A stretch of 64,000 nt of DNA from Pseudalkalibacillus sp045920555 (GTDB lineage Bacteria; Bacillota; Bacilli; Bacillales; Fictibacillaceae): assembly GCF_045920555.1 (NCBI RefSeq), contig NZ_CP174509.1:4960001-5024000 (forward strand), in the 5' to 3' direction. The notes beneath the pieces were generated by a model, which was not told the DNA's origin, did no database searches, and worked only from the letters and a program-made list of their open reading frames with translations. Positions 16,350-25,212 of this stretch are shown in pieces (position 1 is the first letter of the stretch; each line of letters starts with the position of its first letter). The translations under genes and the position numbers were made by a program.

Positions 16350-17438
16350 ATGGGGGTAATAAAAAATATGAAAAAAGCATTCAGTTTATTGACTATCATA
16401 ATGATAATGATCTTCGTCACAGCATGCAGCGGAGCTGGAACCGAAGGGACGTCAAGTGCTGATGGTGGCGACTCATCTAAGGAAGGTGTAATCAGTATAG
16501 GGACTACTCCAGTAGGAGTATCTTACAATGCTATCGGTAACGGGTTGGCTAAAGTAATCAGTACCAATTCATCATTGAAGATATCTGTTAAGCCCACAAA
16601 TGGGATCAGTGCATGGGGACCACAGTTAGACAAAGGTGAAATACAATTGGGGGTTGGTTCAGGTCCAGACCTAGCATGGGCATTCAATGGAGAAAATGGA
16701 TATAAGGCAGTGAAAAACATGCGTTTGCTCGTACGCGGTAACTACCTAAGTGTAACTGGAGCAGCTGTACCCAAAGACTCTGATATTAATAGTATTGCAG
16801 ATTTAAAAGGTAAAAGGGTGTCAGCAGACTATCCAGGATCAGCTATCGCGAAAATGATCTTGACCGCTGCTCTGAACGCTAATGACTTGACATGGGATGA
16901 TGTGAAAAAAGTACCGATTCCTAATACAGCTGCAGGAATCGAAGCACTACAGGACAATCGAGTCGACGCTGCTTTCGCTTTGACTCCAACAACTCCGATC
17001 ATGCAGGAAGCTCATAATTCAGTCGGATTGAAATCACTCAACTTCCTTGATGACGTATCTCCGGATGAAATAGATGAAGTTCCTCAAGATGTCATCGATG
17101 AAATTACATCCATAGTGCCTGGAGTCCAATTAACAAAGATCCCGGCGAATGGTTACATTGCTGAAGAAGCAGTTGGAGTCAAATATCCGGCACAAATGGT
17201 CGCCTCCACTCACCTATCAGAAGATGCCGTATATGAGATCATGGAAACCCTTTGGGAAAATTATGAAGATTTAGCACCTATCCATGCATGGTTGAAAACT
17301 TGGACTCCTGAAAGCTTCTTTGATCCGGACCCTACACTTCCGTATCATCCAGGAGCTGTCAAGTTTTATAGGGATAAAGGCCTTTGGAATGATGAGGTAG
17401 AAAAAGTACATCAAGATTTATTGAAGCAAGCAGAATAA
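16350..17438 (+). CDS. TAXI-family TRAP solute receptor lipoprotein, copy 1
   Basis: A 362-residue extracytoplasmic substrate receptor. It has a lipoprotein signal with lipobox VTAC and Cys26 as the lipid anchor, a Ser/Gly-rich linker, and a mature TAXI domain starting with VISIGTTPVGVSYNAIGNGLA. TAXI receptors feed a fused TRAP permease, which follows directly at 17551. The neighbouring monooxygenase, dioxygenases and aldehyde dehydrogenases make an aromatic acid the likely ligand. A paralogue without a permease lies at 35003-36076. ATG 16350 follows AAAGGAG by nine bases. Confidence 0.9.
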   Translation: MGVIKNMKKAFSLLTIIMIMIFVTACSGAGTEGTSSADGGDSSKEGVISIGTTPVGVSYNAIGNGLAKVISTNSSLKISVKPTNGISAWGPQLDKGEIQLGVGSGPDLAWAFNGENGYKAVKNMRLLVRGNYLSVTGAAVPKDSDINSIADLKGKRVSADYPGSAIAKMILTAALNANDLTWDDVKKVPIPNTAAGIEALQDNRVDAAFALTPTTPIMQEAHNSVGLKSLNFLDDVSPDEIDEVPQDVIDEITSIVPGVQLTKIPANGYIAEEAVGVKYPAQMVASTHLSEDAVYEIMETLWENYEDLAPIHAWLKTWTPESFFDPDPTLPYHPGAVKFYRDKGLWNDEVEKVHQDLLKQAE

Positions 17439-17488
17439 ACATGAATGACTTTCTGTTAAGCATTCTTCAAAGATAGAAAAAACTATTG

Positions 17489-17516
17489 ATTGTCGACCTT
17501 TCCGAAGGTCGACAAT
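17489..17516 (+). other. Intercistronic hairpin between receptor and permease
   Basis: ATTGTCGACCTT at 17489-17500 and AAGGTCGACAAT at 17505-17516 form a perfect 12-bp stem with the tetraloop TCCG. No T-run follows, so it is not a normal terminator. It may protect the receptor mRNA end and keep receptor levels above permease levels. Confidence 0.65.
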
Positions 17517-17550
17517 TGGTAGTTACCCCAAGGTGAAGGAGTTGTTAATT

Positions 17551-19551
17551 GTGGATGACAACAAAAGGAAAGATCTATTAGAAGAATCACAGAATCCTGA
17601 TATCGACTTTCAAAAATATCGTAATTTCAAGAGTTTTCCTGTCAAAGTATTGTGGTCTATCATTTTAGGCACGATCACGGTCGTCGGTCTATTGTATATA
17701 TTAGGTATCCACCAAAAAATCGGTATCAGTCTCTACGCAGAACAGTACATTGGTTTATTCCTTGGATTATTCCTGAGCGCGATCTATATCAGTGTACCAG
17801 CTTTCAAAAGATCACCTAGACATCGGGTGCCATGGTATGATTGGATATTGGCTGCTCTTGGTTTAAGTGCAGGATTATATTTACTAATTTTCTACCCCCA
17901 AATTGTAATCAACATGGGGACTGTAACAAACGAACGTCTCACAATGAGTGTTATTGCGATCCTATTGATCCTAGAAGGAATTAGAAGGGTGCTTGGGAAA
18001 GGCTTGCTTATCGTAGTCCTAGTCTTCCTGGCATATGGGTTCTTCGCTCCATATTTTCCTGGGATTTTCAGAGGGACAGCCACTCCTGTTGACCAGTTGT
18101 TTAATTATATGTATCTAGATTCCAATAGTCTGCTTAGTTTGTTAAATATTGCAGCAACCATCGCCTTAAGTTTCATCTTTTTCGGCCAAATCCTATTATT
18201 ATTCGGTGGAGCGGAAATCCTCAATAATTTAGCAATCTCTGCATTCGGCAGATATCGGGGTGGACCTGCGAAAGCCTCCATACTAGGCTCTAGTCTAGTT
18301 GGAACGATTACAGGAGGACCAGTAGCTAATGTAATTTTAACAGGTAACGTTACGATTCCTTTGATGAAGAAAAATGGGTATAGCTCTTCAGAGGCTGGAG
18401 CAGTGGAGTCCGTATCCTCCACTGGTGGACAAATCATGCCACCTGTCATGGGTATTGCAGCATTCATCATTGCAGAAACCCTTGGAGTTCCTTATGCGGA
18501 TATAGCTTTGGCGGCACTTGTACCTGCCTTGATGTTTTATATCTGTCTTTTCTTCCAGGTTGATTTTATCGCAGGTAGAAAAGGTGTTAAACGTTTGAGG
18601 AAAGAAAATCTCCCGGTATTCAAGGAAGTGATGAAAAAAGGATGGATGATCATCCCCATTATGGGCTCTTTGATCTATTTCCTTTTCTTCGTTGGGTTTT
18701 CACCAGCCATTTCCGGTCTATATGCTTCTGTTGTTGCCGTCTTTTTCTTATCGTTGGACAGACTTGTCCGGAAGAAAATATTCAAACTGATCCCTCGTAT
18801 CCTTGTTGATACTGGAAAAGTAATGCTGGAGATCGGAATTGTCCTTGCTGCGGCAGGTTTGGTTGTTGGTATTACTGGGATTACGGGGCTTGGATTTAAC
18901 TTAGGAATTATGTTGACAAGCTTAGCTGAATATGGCTTATTCGTCTTGCTAGTGATAAGTGCGATCGTTTCAATCATTTTAGGAATGGGAATGCCTTCAG
19001 TCGCAGCCTATGCATTGGTGTCAGTATTGGTAGCACCAACGATTGTGGATCTGGGTGTTGACCCGATTTCGGCCCACTTATTCGTCTTTTATTTTTCAAT
19101 TGTATCTAACTTTACTCCTCCTGTAGCTATGGCATGCTTTACAGCGGCACCGATCGCAAAGGAAAATCCGAATAAAATCGCTTCACAAGCGATTCGGCTG
19201 GGAATCATCGGCTACTTGGTACCGTTCCTGTTCGTTTATGCTCCAGAATTATTGATTCGAACCGAACCGATTGTCCCATGGACTGAAACACTGATGACGA
19301 TCCTGACGACTATTTTTGCATGTTACTTGCTGGCAATGGCACTGGAAGGGTTCTTGTTCCAACGGTTAAGTTCAATCAAAAGAGTCATCGTCACTGCATT
19401 AGCAATTGGTTTGTTCCTTCCTTATTCCATTTGGGAATATAGTTGGATCATCAACAACCTTTCATTACTGGTTTCAGTACTCTTTTTGTTTTTTGAATGG
19501 CGAAATCGTAACAAAAAGGATGACTCGATCCCGATCCAAAATGTCGTATAA
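17551..19551 (+). CDS. TRAP transporter fused 4TM/12TM permease
   Basis: A 666-residue membrane protein combining the small (DctQ-like) and large (DctM-like) TRAP subunits, as is usual for TAXI systems. It has roughly 16-18 helices. The motif GSSLVGTITGGPVANVILTG and the repeat-related GMGMPSVAAYALVSVLVAP near the C-terminal half belong to the DctM core. It would import the ligand with sodium ions. GTG 17551 is chosen because AAGGAG ends nine bases before it; the GTG at 17533 has no ribosome site. Second transport gene of the operon, separated from the receptor by the hairpin. Confidence 0.92.
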   Translation: MDDNKRKDLLEESQNPDIDFQKYRNFKSFPVKVLWSIILGTITVVGLLYILGIHQKIGISLYAEQYIGLFLGLFLSAIYISVPAFKRSPRHRVPWYDWILAALGLSAGLYLLIFYPQIVINMGTVTNERLTMSVIAILLILEGIRRVLGKGLLIVVLVFLAYGFFAPYFPGIFRGTATPVDQLFNYMYLDSNSLLSLLNIAATIALSFIFFGQILLLFGGAEILNNLAISAFGRYRGGPAKASILGSSLVGTITGGPVANVILTGNVTIPLMKKNGYSSSEAGAVESVSSTGGQIMPPVMGIAAFIIAETLGVPYADIALAALVPALMFYICLFFQVDFIAGRKGVKRLRKENLPVFKEVMKKGWMIIPIMGSLIYFLFFVGFSPAISGLYASVVAVFFLSLDRLVRKKIFKLIPRILVDTGKVMLEIGIVLAAAGLVVGITGITGLGFNLGIMLTSLAEYGLFVLLVISAIVSIILGMGMPSVAAYALVSVLVAPTIVDLGVDPISAHLFVFYFSIVSNFTPPVAMACFTAAPIAKENPNKIASQAIRLGIIGYLVPFLFVYAPELLIRTEPIVPWTETLMTILTTIFACYLLAMALEGFLFQRLSSIKRVIVTALAIGLFLPYSIWEYSWIINNLSLLVSVLFLFFEWRNRNKKDDSIPIQNVV

Positions 19552-19623
19552 CTACTACTAGAAGAGTTTGATGATGACATAGTTAAGCCACAATAAAATT
19601 ATATCTGGGAAGGATGTATTGGC

Positions 19624-21066
19624 TTGAGGATAAATTTGTTCATTGATAACACGGATGTTGAAACCGATGAATACACGGAAGTCCGGGATCCTGGACGTTT
19701 AGATGTTGTAGTAGGGCATGTTGCCAAAGGTACAGTTCAAGATGTTGACAGGGCTGTCAAAGCCGCCCATCAAGCCTTCCAATCATGGAGGAAGACCCCT
19801 TTGGACAAACGTATTTCCATTCTATTAAAAGTTGCTGACCGATTGGAGTCAGAAGCGTCATCAATAGCGGAGGTAGTTTCAAAGGAGAACGGAATGCTAT
19901 TGAACGCCACGAAAGCTGAACTTTCCATGGCCATCACAGCAATCAGGAATCTGGCAGATCTTGCAGGTGATTCTTTCGAACCGAGGGTGCTGGAAGACGA
20001 AACCGGCTGGATCAGTGTTGAGAAGAAGCCGATGGGAGTGATCGCAGCCATCGTCCCATGGAATGCCCCTATGGTATTGACGATGCAAAAGCTGGCTCCT
20101 GCGGTTGTGACGGGTAATACATTAGTCTTCAAACCCTCCCCTTTTGCCCCTATGGGAGTTACAGTAGCTTTGAAAAAAGTCGCCGAATATTTTCCATCTG
20201 GGGTAGTCAATGTCATTCATGGAGATGGAGAGGTCGGGGCTGCATTGACGACACATCCACTTGTACGGAAAATATCGTTTACAGGTGGAGGGGCTACTGC
20301 AAAACACGTTATGAAAGCCGCAGCTGATTCACTTAAGGGCATTCATTTCGAATTAGGAGGCAACGACCCAGCAGTCATTCTGGATGATGCAAATCTAAAT
20401 GTCGTCTTACCGAAAATCGTTACCGGCGCATTCCGCCGAACAGGCCAATTCTGTTATGCAATAAAGAGAGTCTACATTCCACAAAGGATGTATGAGGATG
20501 CTTTTGAAAAAGTGTGTGAACTTGTCAATAATTATAAAATCGGACACCAGCTGGATGAAAACGCGACAATGGGCCCTTTGAACAATCGGCAACAATACGA
20601 AAACATCAAAGAATTGAAAGAAAGAATCAGAAACAGTTCTGCAAAAATGGTTGAGTTAGGAGAAAAGCTTGATCCTGCAGGCTGGGAGGATGGGTACTAC
20701 CTTCAACCTGCTGTTGTCCGGGATGTCGAGCCTGATCATGAAATTGTAACCTGTGAACAATTCGGTCCAGTGCTTCCTTTAATTCCATATAGGACAGAAG
20801 AAGAAGTGATCCAAATGGTCAATGATAGTGAATATGGATTAGGCTCCTCTATTTGGTCATCTGATTTTGATAGAGCTGTACAGCTTGCCAGACAGGTTGA
20901 ATCAGGTATGACCTTCATCAATGGTGCTGGCCAAACACCATTAGGGTATAAATATATACCGTTCGGTGGTGTGAAGCAAAGTGGGATCGGCAGGGAAAAT
21001 TCCGAGATGATTTTTGATGAATACACTGAAACCCACGGAATCAATTATCATAAAACTACAGAATAG
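19624..21066 (+). CDS. Aldehyde dehydrogenase, aromatic-module copy 1
   Basis: A 480-residue aldehyde dehydrogenase with PWNAP, the active-site Glu in ELGGNDP and the catalytic Cys in TGQFCYAIKR. The QxCYxIKR form around the Cys is shared with the enzyme at 33241-34704 and differs from the other aldehyde dehydrogenases in the window, so these two form one subgroup. It lies between the TRAP permease and a ThDP enzyme. A 2-oxo acid decarboxylated by that enzyme would give an aldehyde that this protein oxidises; hydroxybenzaldehyde is the favoured substrate (inference). The start is a TTG at 19624 after AAGGAT. Confidence 0.9.
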   Translation: MRINLFIDNTDVETDEYTEVRDPGRLDVVVGHVAKGTVQDVDRAVKAAHQAFQSWRKTPLDKRISILLKVADRLESEASSIAEVVSKENGMLLNATKAELSMAITAIRNLADLAGDSFEPRVLEDETGWISVEKKPMGVIAAIVPWNAPMVLTMQKLAPAVVTGNTLVFKPSPFAPMGVTVALKKVAEYFPSGVVNVIHGDGEVGAALTTHPLVRKISFTGGGATAKHVMKAAADSLKGIHFELGGNDPAVILDDANLNVVLPKIVTGAFRRTGQFCYAIKRVYIPQRMYEDAFEKVCELVNNYKIGHQLDENATMGPLNNRQQYENIKELKERIRNSSAKMVELGEKLDPAGWEDGYYLQPAVVRDVEPDHEIVTCEQFGPVLPLIPYRTEEEVIQMVNDSEYGLGSSIWSSDFDRAVQLARQVESGMTFINGAGQTPLGYKYIPFGGVKQSGIGRENSEMIFDEYTETHGINYHKTTE

Positions 21067-21077
21067 GAGAGGAAGAA

Positions 21078-22808
21078 ATGGATCAAAAACTAACACGCTA
21101 TACAACTGCGGATGCAATGTTAGAAGCGCTTCAAGAGACAGGAATCTCCTATCTTTTCAGCAACCTGGGGAGCGACCATCCAAGTGTGATAGAAGGATTA
21201 GCAAAAGCAAAGGCTCAAGATCAACCGCTTCCTAAAGTAATTATTTGTCCGCATGAATATGTTGCCTTAAGCGCCGCAATCGGTCATTACCTTTTAAGCG
21301 GAGAAGCTCAAGGGGTATTTGTCCATACGGATGTCGGCACACAAAATTTAGGTGGAAGTCTCCATAATGCCACGCGCTCACGTGCACCGGTCTTCATTTT
21401 TTCAGGAGAAACCCCTTCTACTATGGAGGGAGAGTTGCCGGGAAGCCGCAATTCTCATATAAACTACTTGCAAAATGTCTATGATCAACGAGGGATTGTA
21501 AGATCCTATGTAAAATGGGAGTATGACATCCGCACAGGAAGAAATGTAAAACAATTAGTCTACCGTGCTATGCAGCTTGCAAACAGTGAACCGAAAGGAC
21601 CTGTTTATTTAACTGGAGCTAGAGAGGTATTAGAAGAAGAAGTGACACCATCTGAAAATAAGGCGGATAAATGGAACCCTACAAAACCTCTACCTCTATC
21701 TTCGGACGGTGTAGAACAGATCGCTTCTGCTTTAGCGAACGCGGATAATCCTGTAATCATTACATCCTATCTCGGCAGAAGATATGAAAGTGTCGATTTA
21801 CTCGTTCAATTATGTGAAAAACTTGCCGTACCAGTTGTTGAATCAAATGCAAGTCACATGAACTTCCCTACGGACCACCCTTTACATATGGGCTTTCAGG
21901 CAGGAGAACTTTTGGCAGATGCAGACGTTGTTCTTGTGATCGATTCCGATGTGCCGTGGATCCCATCGATGAGCAGACCAGAGGAAGATTGTAGATTATT
22001 TTACGTCGATACTGACCCGCTTAAGGAAGACATACCTCTCGCGTATACGCCTGCTGAAGCGTTGTACCAAGCTGACTCTCATGAAGCCCTGGTACAACTG
22101 AACGAGTATATGGAACGAGTTGACTTGGATGAGGGCCGTCTCACTGAGCGATTTGGACGAATAGAAAAAATGCATGAAAAGCAGCGTAATGAATGGAAAC
22201 ACAATGAAAAATGCCCGGATGATAAGGTCATTACACCAGAGTGGCTCTCTGTCTGTCTAAGGAATACCATAGATGATGATACCATAATCCTTGATGAAAC
22301 GATCACCAACTCGATGTCGGTTTCTAAACATATACCTCGTAGTAAACCAGGCACCAGATTTGTCAATGGAGGCTCATCTCTTGGTTGGAACGGTGGTGCA
22401 GCCCTAGGTGCCAAGCTGGCAAAGCCCGAAAAAACGATTGTTAGTCTTACAGGAGATGGTTCTTATTTATTCAGTGTTCCATCATCCGTACATTGGATGT
22501 CCAGGAGGTATCAAGCTCCATTTTTGACGGTCATCTATAATAATCAGGGTTGGAACGCAACTAAAAATAACCTTTTGAAGCTATACCCGGATGGAATCGC
22601 TCAACAAAACGATAGCTATTGGGTCAACTTCGATCAGCCTGCAGACTTGTCGAAGGTTGCCGAGGCTGCCGGAGGCGCACTGGCCGTATCGGTATCTGAC
22701 CCTGAGAAGCTGGAGGATACTTTAAGACGATGCCTTGATGCAGTGAATTCAGGTCAATCAGCTGTCATTGATGTCAAAATCGCGCAAATTTCCAACCAGA
22801 AGGATTAG
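21078..22808 (+). CDS. Thiamine diphosphate-dependent enzyme (acetolactate synthase / benzoylformate decarboxylase superfamily)
   Basis: A 576-residue ThDP enzyme with the three-domain architecture of the 2-oxoacid decarboxylase family. Seen: the cofactor-activating Glu60 in PHEYVALSAA, and the C-terminal diphosphate motif GDGSYLF followed by NNQGWNATKN. It lacks the obvious signature of biosynthetic acetolactate synthase, and no regulatory subunit gene is nearby. Starts 11 bp after the aldehyde dehydrogenase, so they are co-translated. The pairing suggests decarboxylation of an aromatic 2-oxo acid such as a hydroxybenzoylformate, but a carboligase is also possible. Confidence 0.85.
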   Translation: MDQKLTRYTTADAMLEALQETGISYLFSNLGSDHPSVIEGLAKAKAQDQPLPKVIICPHEYVALSAAIGHYLLSGEAQGVFVHTDVGTQNLGGSLHNATRSRAPVFIFSGETPSTMEGELPGSRNSHINYLQNVYDQRGIVRSYVKWEYDIRTGRNVKQLVYRAMQLANSEPKGPVYLTGAREVLEEEVTPSENKADKWNPTKPLPLSSDGVEQIASALANADNPVIITSYLGRRYESVDLLVQLCEKLAVPVVESNASHMNFPTDHPLHMGFQAGELLADADVVLVIDSDVPWIPSMSRPEEDCRLFYVDTDPLKEDIPLAYTPAEALYQADSHEALVQLNEYMERVDLDEGRLTERFGRIEKMHEKQRNEWKHNEKCPDDKVITPEWLSVCLRNTIDDDTIILDETITNSMSVSKHIPRSKPGTRFVNGGSSLGWNGGAALGAKLAKPEKTIVSLTGDGSYLFSVPSSVHWMSRRYQAPFLTVIYNNQGWNATKNNLLKLYPDGIAQQNDSYWVNFDQPADLSKVAEAAGGALAVSVSDPEKLEDTLRRCLDAVNSGQSAVIDVKIAQISNQKD

Positions 22809-22832
22809 CCACAGATAACGAAGGTATGCACT

Positions 22833-23297
22833 ATGAGTGAAAATAACCCTAGAGAAACAAGTCTATGGACAAATGATTTCATTCTGACTTCGTTGTCCAA
22901 CCTATTTTTGTTCTTCAGCTACCATATGTTGACTCCAACGTTACCTGTATATGTTGTCAAAATGGGCGGTGACAAATTTGAGGCTGGATTGGTCATCGGT
23001 CTTTTCACTATCACTGCTTTGCTCATCCGACCATTTGCGGGGCAAGCACTGAATGTATTGGACTGAAAAAAAATCCTTCTGCTCGGGCTTTTCATATTTA
23101 CTATTTCAGCAATAAGCTATGATTGGATGGATTCGGTGCTCTACTATTAGGATTTGTTGCGATGTGGATAGGTTATGCAGATTTACAAGTTTTCCGTGAT
23201 TTTTGTAATCATCAACTGCATTTCATACACTACATTCCTGCTCAAAAAAAGAAAGCATAATTCCTCACCACCTCATCATACTGATAAGGTGGTCTAA
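22833..23297 (+). pseudogene. Decayed MFS transporter
   Basis: The first 77 codons read as the start of a major-facilitator transporter (LSNLFLFFSYHMLTPTLPVY, then an LLIRPFAGQ loop) and stop at a TGA. Helix-like pieces continue behind it in shifted frames (KKILLLGLFIFTISAISYDW, then GALLLGFVAMWIGYADLQV), and a final segment resembles the last helix with a basic tail ending at TAA 23297. Most of the middle is missing: an MFS gene is about 1200 bp and only 465 bp remain. It is the last element of the operon beginning at 15010. Confidence 0.75.
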
Positions 23298-23388
23298 AAA
23301 TACAAGGATCACCTAAGAAGCCGGTCCTCTAATACAAATGGAACCGTACTGTCAGAGGGTATGGTATCACTGAATATTATTTGAATAA

Positions 23389-23420
23389 ATGGGGCTGACA
23401 AATTAGAATGTCAGCCCCAT
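23389..23420. terminator. Bidirectional terminator
   Basis: ATGGGGCTGACA (23389-23400) and TGTCAGCCCCAT (23409-23420) form a perfect 12-bp stem between the MFS remnant and the convergent IclR gene. Confidence 0.8.
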
Positions 23421-23439
23421 CTTTACTTCTATTCAAAGA

Positions 23440-24195
23440 TTATCGTAAACCCATCTTTTTAGAAATGTTTGTTGAGGTTTCTAAGATTAACTTTTTGACA
23501 GATTCCATTTGATTTTCCATTTGAAACAAAGGACCAATGACCCCAATTGCTGCAACTACTTGTTTATTCGCCCCAAAGATAGGGACACCGACACCTGTTA
23601 CCCCTAAGTTCGTTTCGTTTGACTCAATATACATTCCTTCCTTTTTGATCTTCTTAAGACGTTCATATATGTTGGAAATTGAAATAGAACTATTATGGAC
23701 ATCTGAATGTCGGATGATCTGTTCACTTCTTTTATCAGGAAGGTATGCCAACAGGACAGGTCCCAGCACTCCATAAAGATATGGCCTTCTTTGTCCGACT
23801 ACTGAAGAGAATTTCAAGCCTTCATAATTTTCTTTTTTATAGACGTATATGATTCGATCGCCATCCTCAAGAGCCATAAGTACTGTTTGATTTGTTTTTG
23901 AATGGAGCTCAATGAGATATTCTTCAGCTTCTTGTGTCACATCCGTTACGGAAGATAAATGGTAGCTGAACTCCATCAATCGGACACCTAACCTATATGT
24001 AGATGTTTTTTCCGAAAATCGCACATACCCCCGCCTTTCCAAGGTATAAAGGATACGATAGACAGTGGAATGAGGGATGTTTGTTTTCTCTGATATCTCC
24101 TCAACCGTCAGTGTAGGCTCCTCTATTGAAAATGATTGTAGAACATCAATCGACCGATCCACAGAACGAATCGATTGCATATTTACGTTACGCAT
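23440..24195 (-). CDS. IclR-family regulator 1
   Basis: A 251-residue IclR regulator: N-terminal winged helix (about residues 10-65, LTVEEISEKTNIPHSTVYRI) and C-terminal effector-binding domain. It is close to the regulator at 40785-41555 along its whole length, sharing MR.VNM at the start and VVGQRR..LYGV in the effector domain. It is divergent from the FAH hydrolase/dioxygenase pair at 24355-26309 and probably controls it together with its own gene. ATG 24195 follows AAGGGGG. Confidence 0.9.
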   Translation of the reverse strand: MRNVNMQSIRSVDRSIDVLQSFSIEEPTLTVEEISEKTNIPHSTVYRILYTLERRGYVRFSEKTSTYRLGVRLMEFSYHLSSVTDVTQEAEEYLIELHSKTNQTVLMALEDGDRIIYVYKKENYEGLKFSSVVGQRRPYLYGVLGPVLLAYLPDKRSEQIIRHSDVHNSSISISNIYERLKKIKKEGMYIESNETNLGVTGVGVPIFGANKQVVAAIGVIGPLFQMENQMESVKKLILETSTNISKKMGLR

Positions 24196-24224
24196 GCTTG
24201 TCCCCCTTAAAATAAATCTCCTAA

Positions 24225-24286
24225 TTCACTGCATGAAGTGAATATATCATAAAATAAATTATCTGAACATTGACAATAATTTATTT
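24225..24286. promoter_or_regulatory. Two inverted repeats in the divergent IclR/FAH promoter region
   Basis: TTCACTGCATGAAGTGAA at 24225-24242 is an almost perfect palindrome (16 of 18 positions). AAATAAATTAT (24252-24262) and ATAATTTATTT (24276-24286) are perfect inverted arms 13 bases apart, with TTGACA between them. Either may be the IclR operator. Confidence 0.5.
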
Positions 24287-24354
24287 TTTTGTTAGTTTAT
24301 ATTTATAAAATGAATTAATCAACTCATTGTATGAGTAAGGATGGTGTTAACAAA

Positions 24355-25212
24355 ATGAAAATTGCAATGTTTAATGATTTCAATCCTGGAATAGTAAGAG
24401 ACGATCGTATATATGACATCGTTGAGTCTGTACCTTGGAATTCAGAAAAACCACAAGAATCCTTATTACATATCATTGAAAACTTCGATGAATTGAAACC
24501 GAAAATCGAAGAGTCTTTATCCTATTCGAAATCGTATTCTCTGAGTGAAGTAAGGTTGGACCCGCCTGTACCTCAACCAGGAAAAATCGTCGCTGCTCCA
24601 GTGAATTATTATTTACATCAGGATGAGATGAATGAACAATTCAATAATGCAGAATACACCATTGAAAACCTGGGGTTCTTCTTGAAAGCCCCTTCGTCAA
24701 TCATTGGTCCGAGCGATACGATTGAGCTTCCGTTTAAAAATAGACGAACGGATCATGAAGCTGAACTAGCATTCGTGGTCGGAAAAAAAGCGAAAGATGT
24801 CCCTGCCTCTGAGGCTTCCGACTATATTTTCGGGTACTTTGCTCTCATGGATATAACAGTGAGAGGAAAAGAAGACCGTCCATGGCGAAAATCCTTCGAT
24901 ACATTTACACCTATTGGTCCTTGGATCGTAACTTCAGATGAAATTGGAAATCCTAACGAGCTCGGTTTCAAATTATGGGTGAACGAAGAATTACGCCAAT
25001 CAGCCAATACAAAGGACTTGATTTATGATTGCTATGAATTCTTCGAGGCCGCTTCCAAGGTGATGACTCTTGAGCCTGGTGACATCGTTACAACTGGTAC
25101 TCCAGAGGGCGTCGGCCCAATTACAAAGGATGACCAGGTTCGAATCCAAATTGATAGAGTAGGAGAATTCTCAGTATCTGTAGATTATAAAAAGGAGGCG
25201 ATCAAGGCATGA
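24355..25212 (+). CDS. Fumarylacetoacetase-family hydrolase (maleylpyruvate/fumarylpyruvate hydrolase candidate)
   Basis: A 285-residue FAH-family hydrolase. The metal ligands are the Glu pair in HEAELAF and an Asp exactly 31 residues after the first Glu in ALMDIT, the spacing of FAHD1-type enzymes. The next gene is a gentisate-type dioxygenase that overlaps its stop, so the natural role is hydrolysis of the ring-cleavage product to pyruvate and a C4 diacid. No isomerase domain is attached, unlike the copy at 29376-30803; this copy might therefore act directly on maleylpyruvate (inference). ATG 24355 is preferred to ATG 24331, which lacks a ribosome site. Confidence 0.87.
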   Translation: MKIAMFNDFNPGIVRDDRIYDIVESVPWNSEKPQESLLHIIENFDELKPKIEESLSYSKSYSLSEVRLDPPVPQPGKIVAAPVNYYLHQDEMNEQFNNAEYTIENLGFFLKAPSSIIGPSDTIELPFKNRRTDHEAELAFVVGKKAKDVPASEASDYIFGYFALMDITVRGKEDRPWRKSFDTFTPIGPWIVTSDEIGNPNELGFKLWVNEELRQSANTKDLIYDCYEFFEAASKVMTLEPGDIVTTGTPEGVGPITKDDQVRIQIDRVGEFSVSVDYKKEAIKA

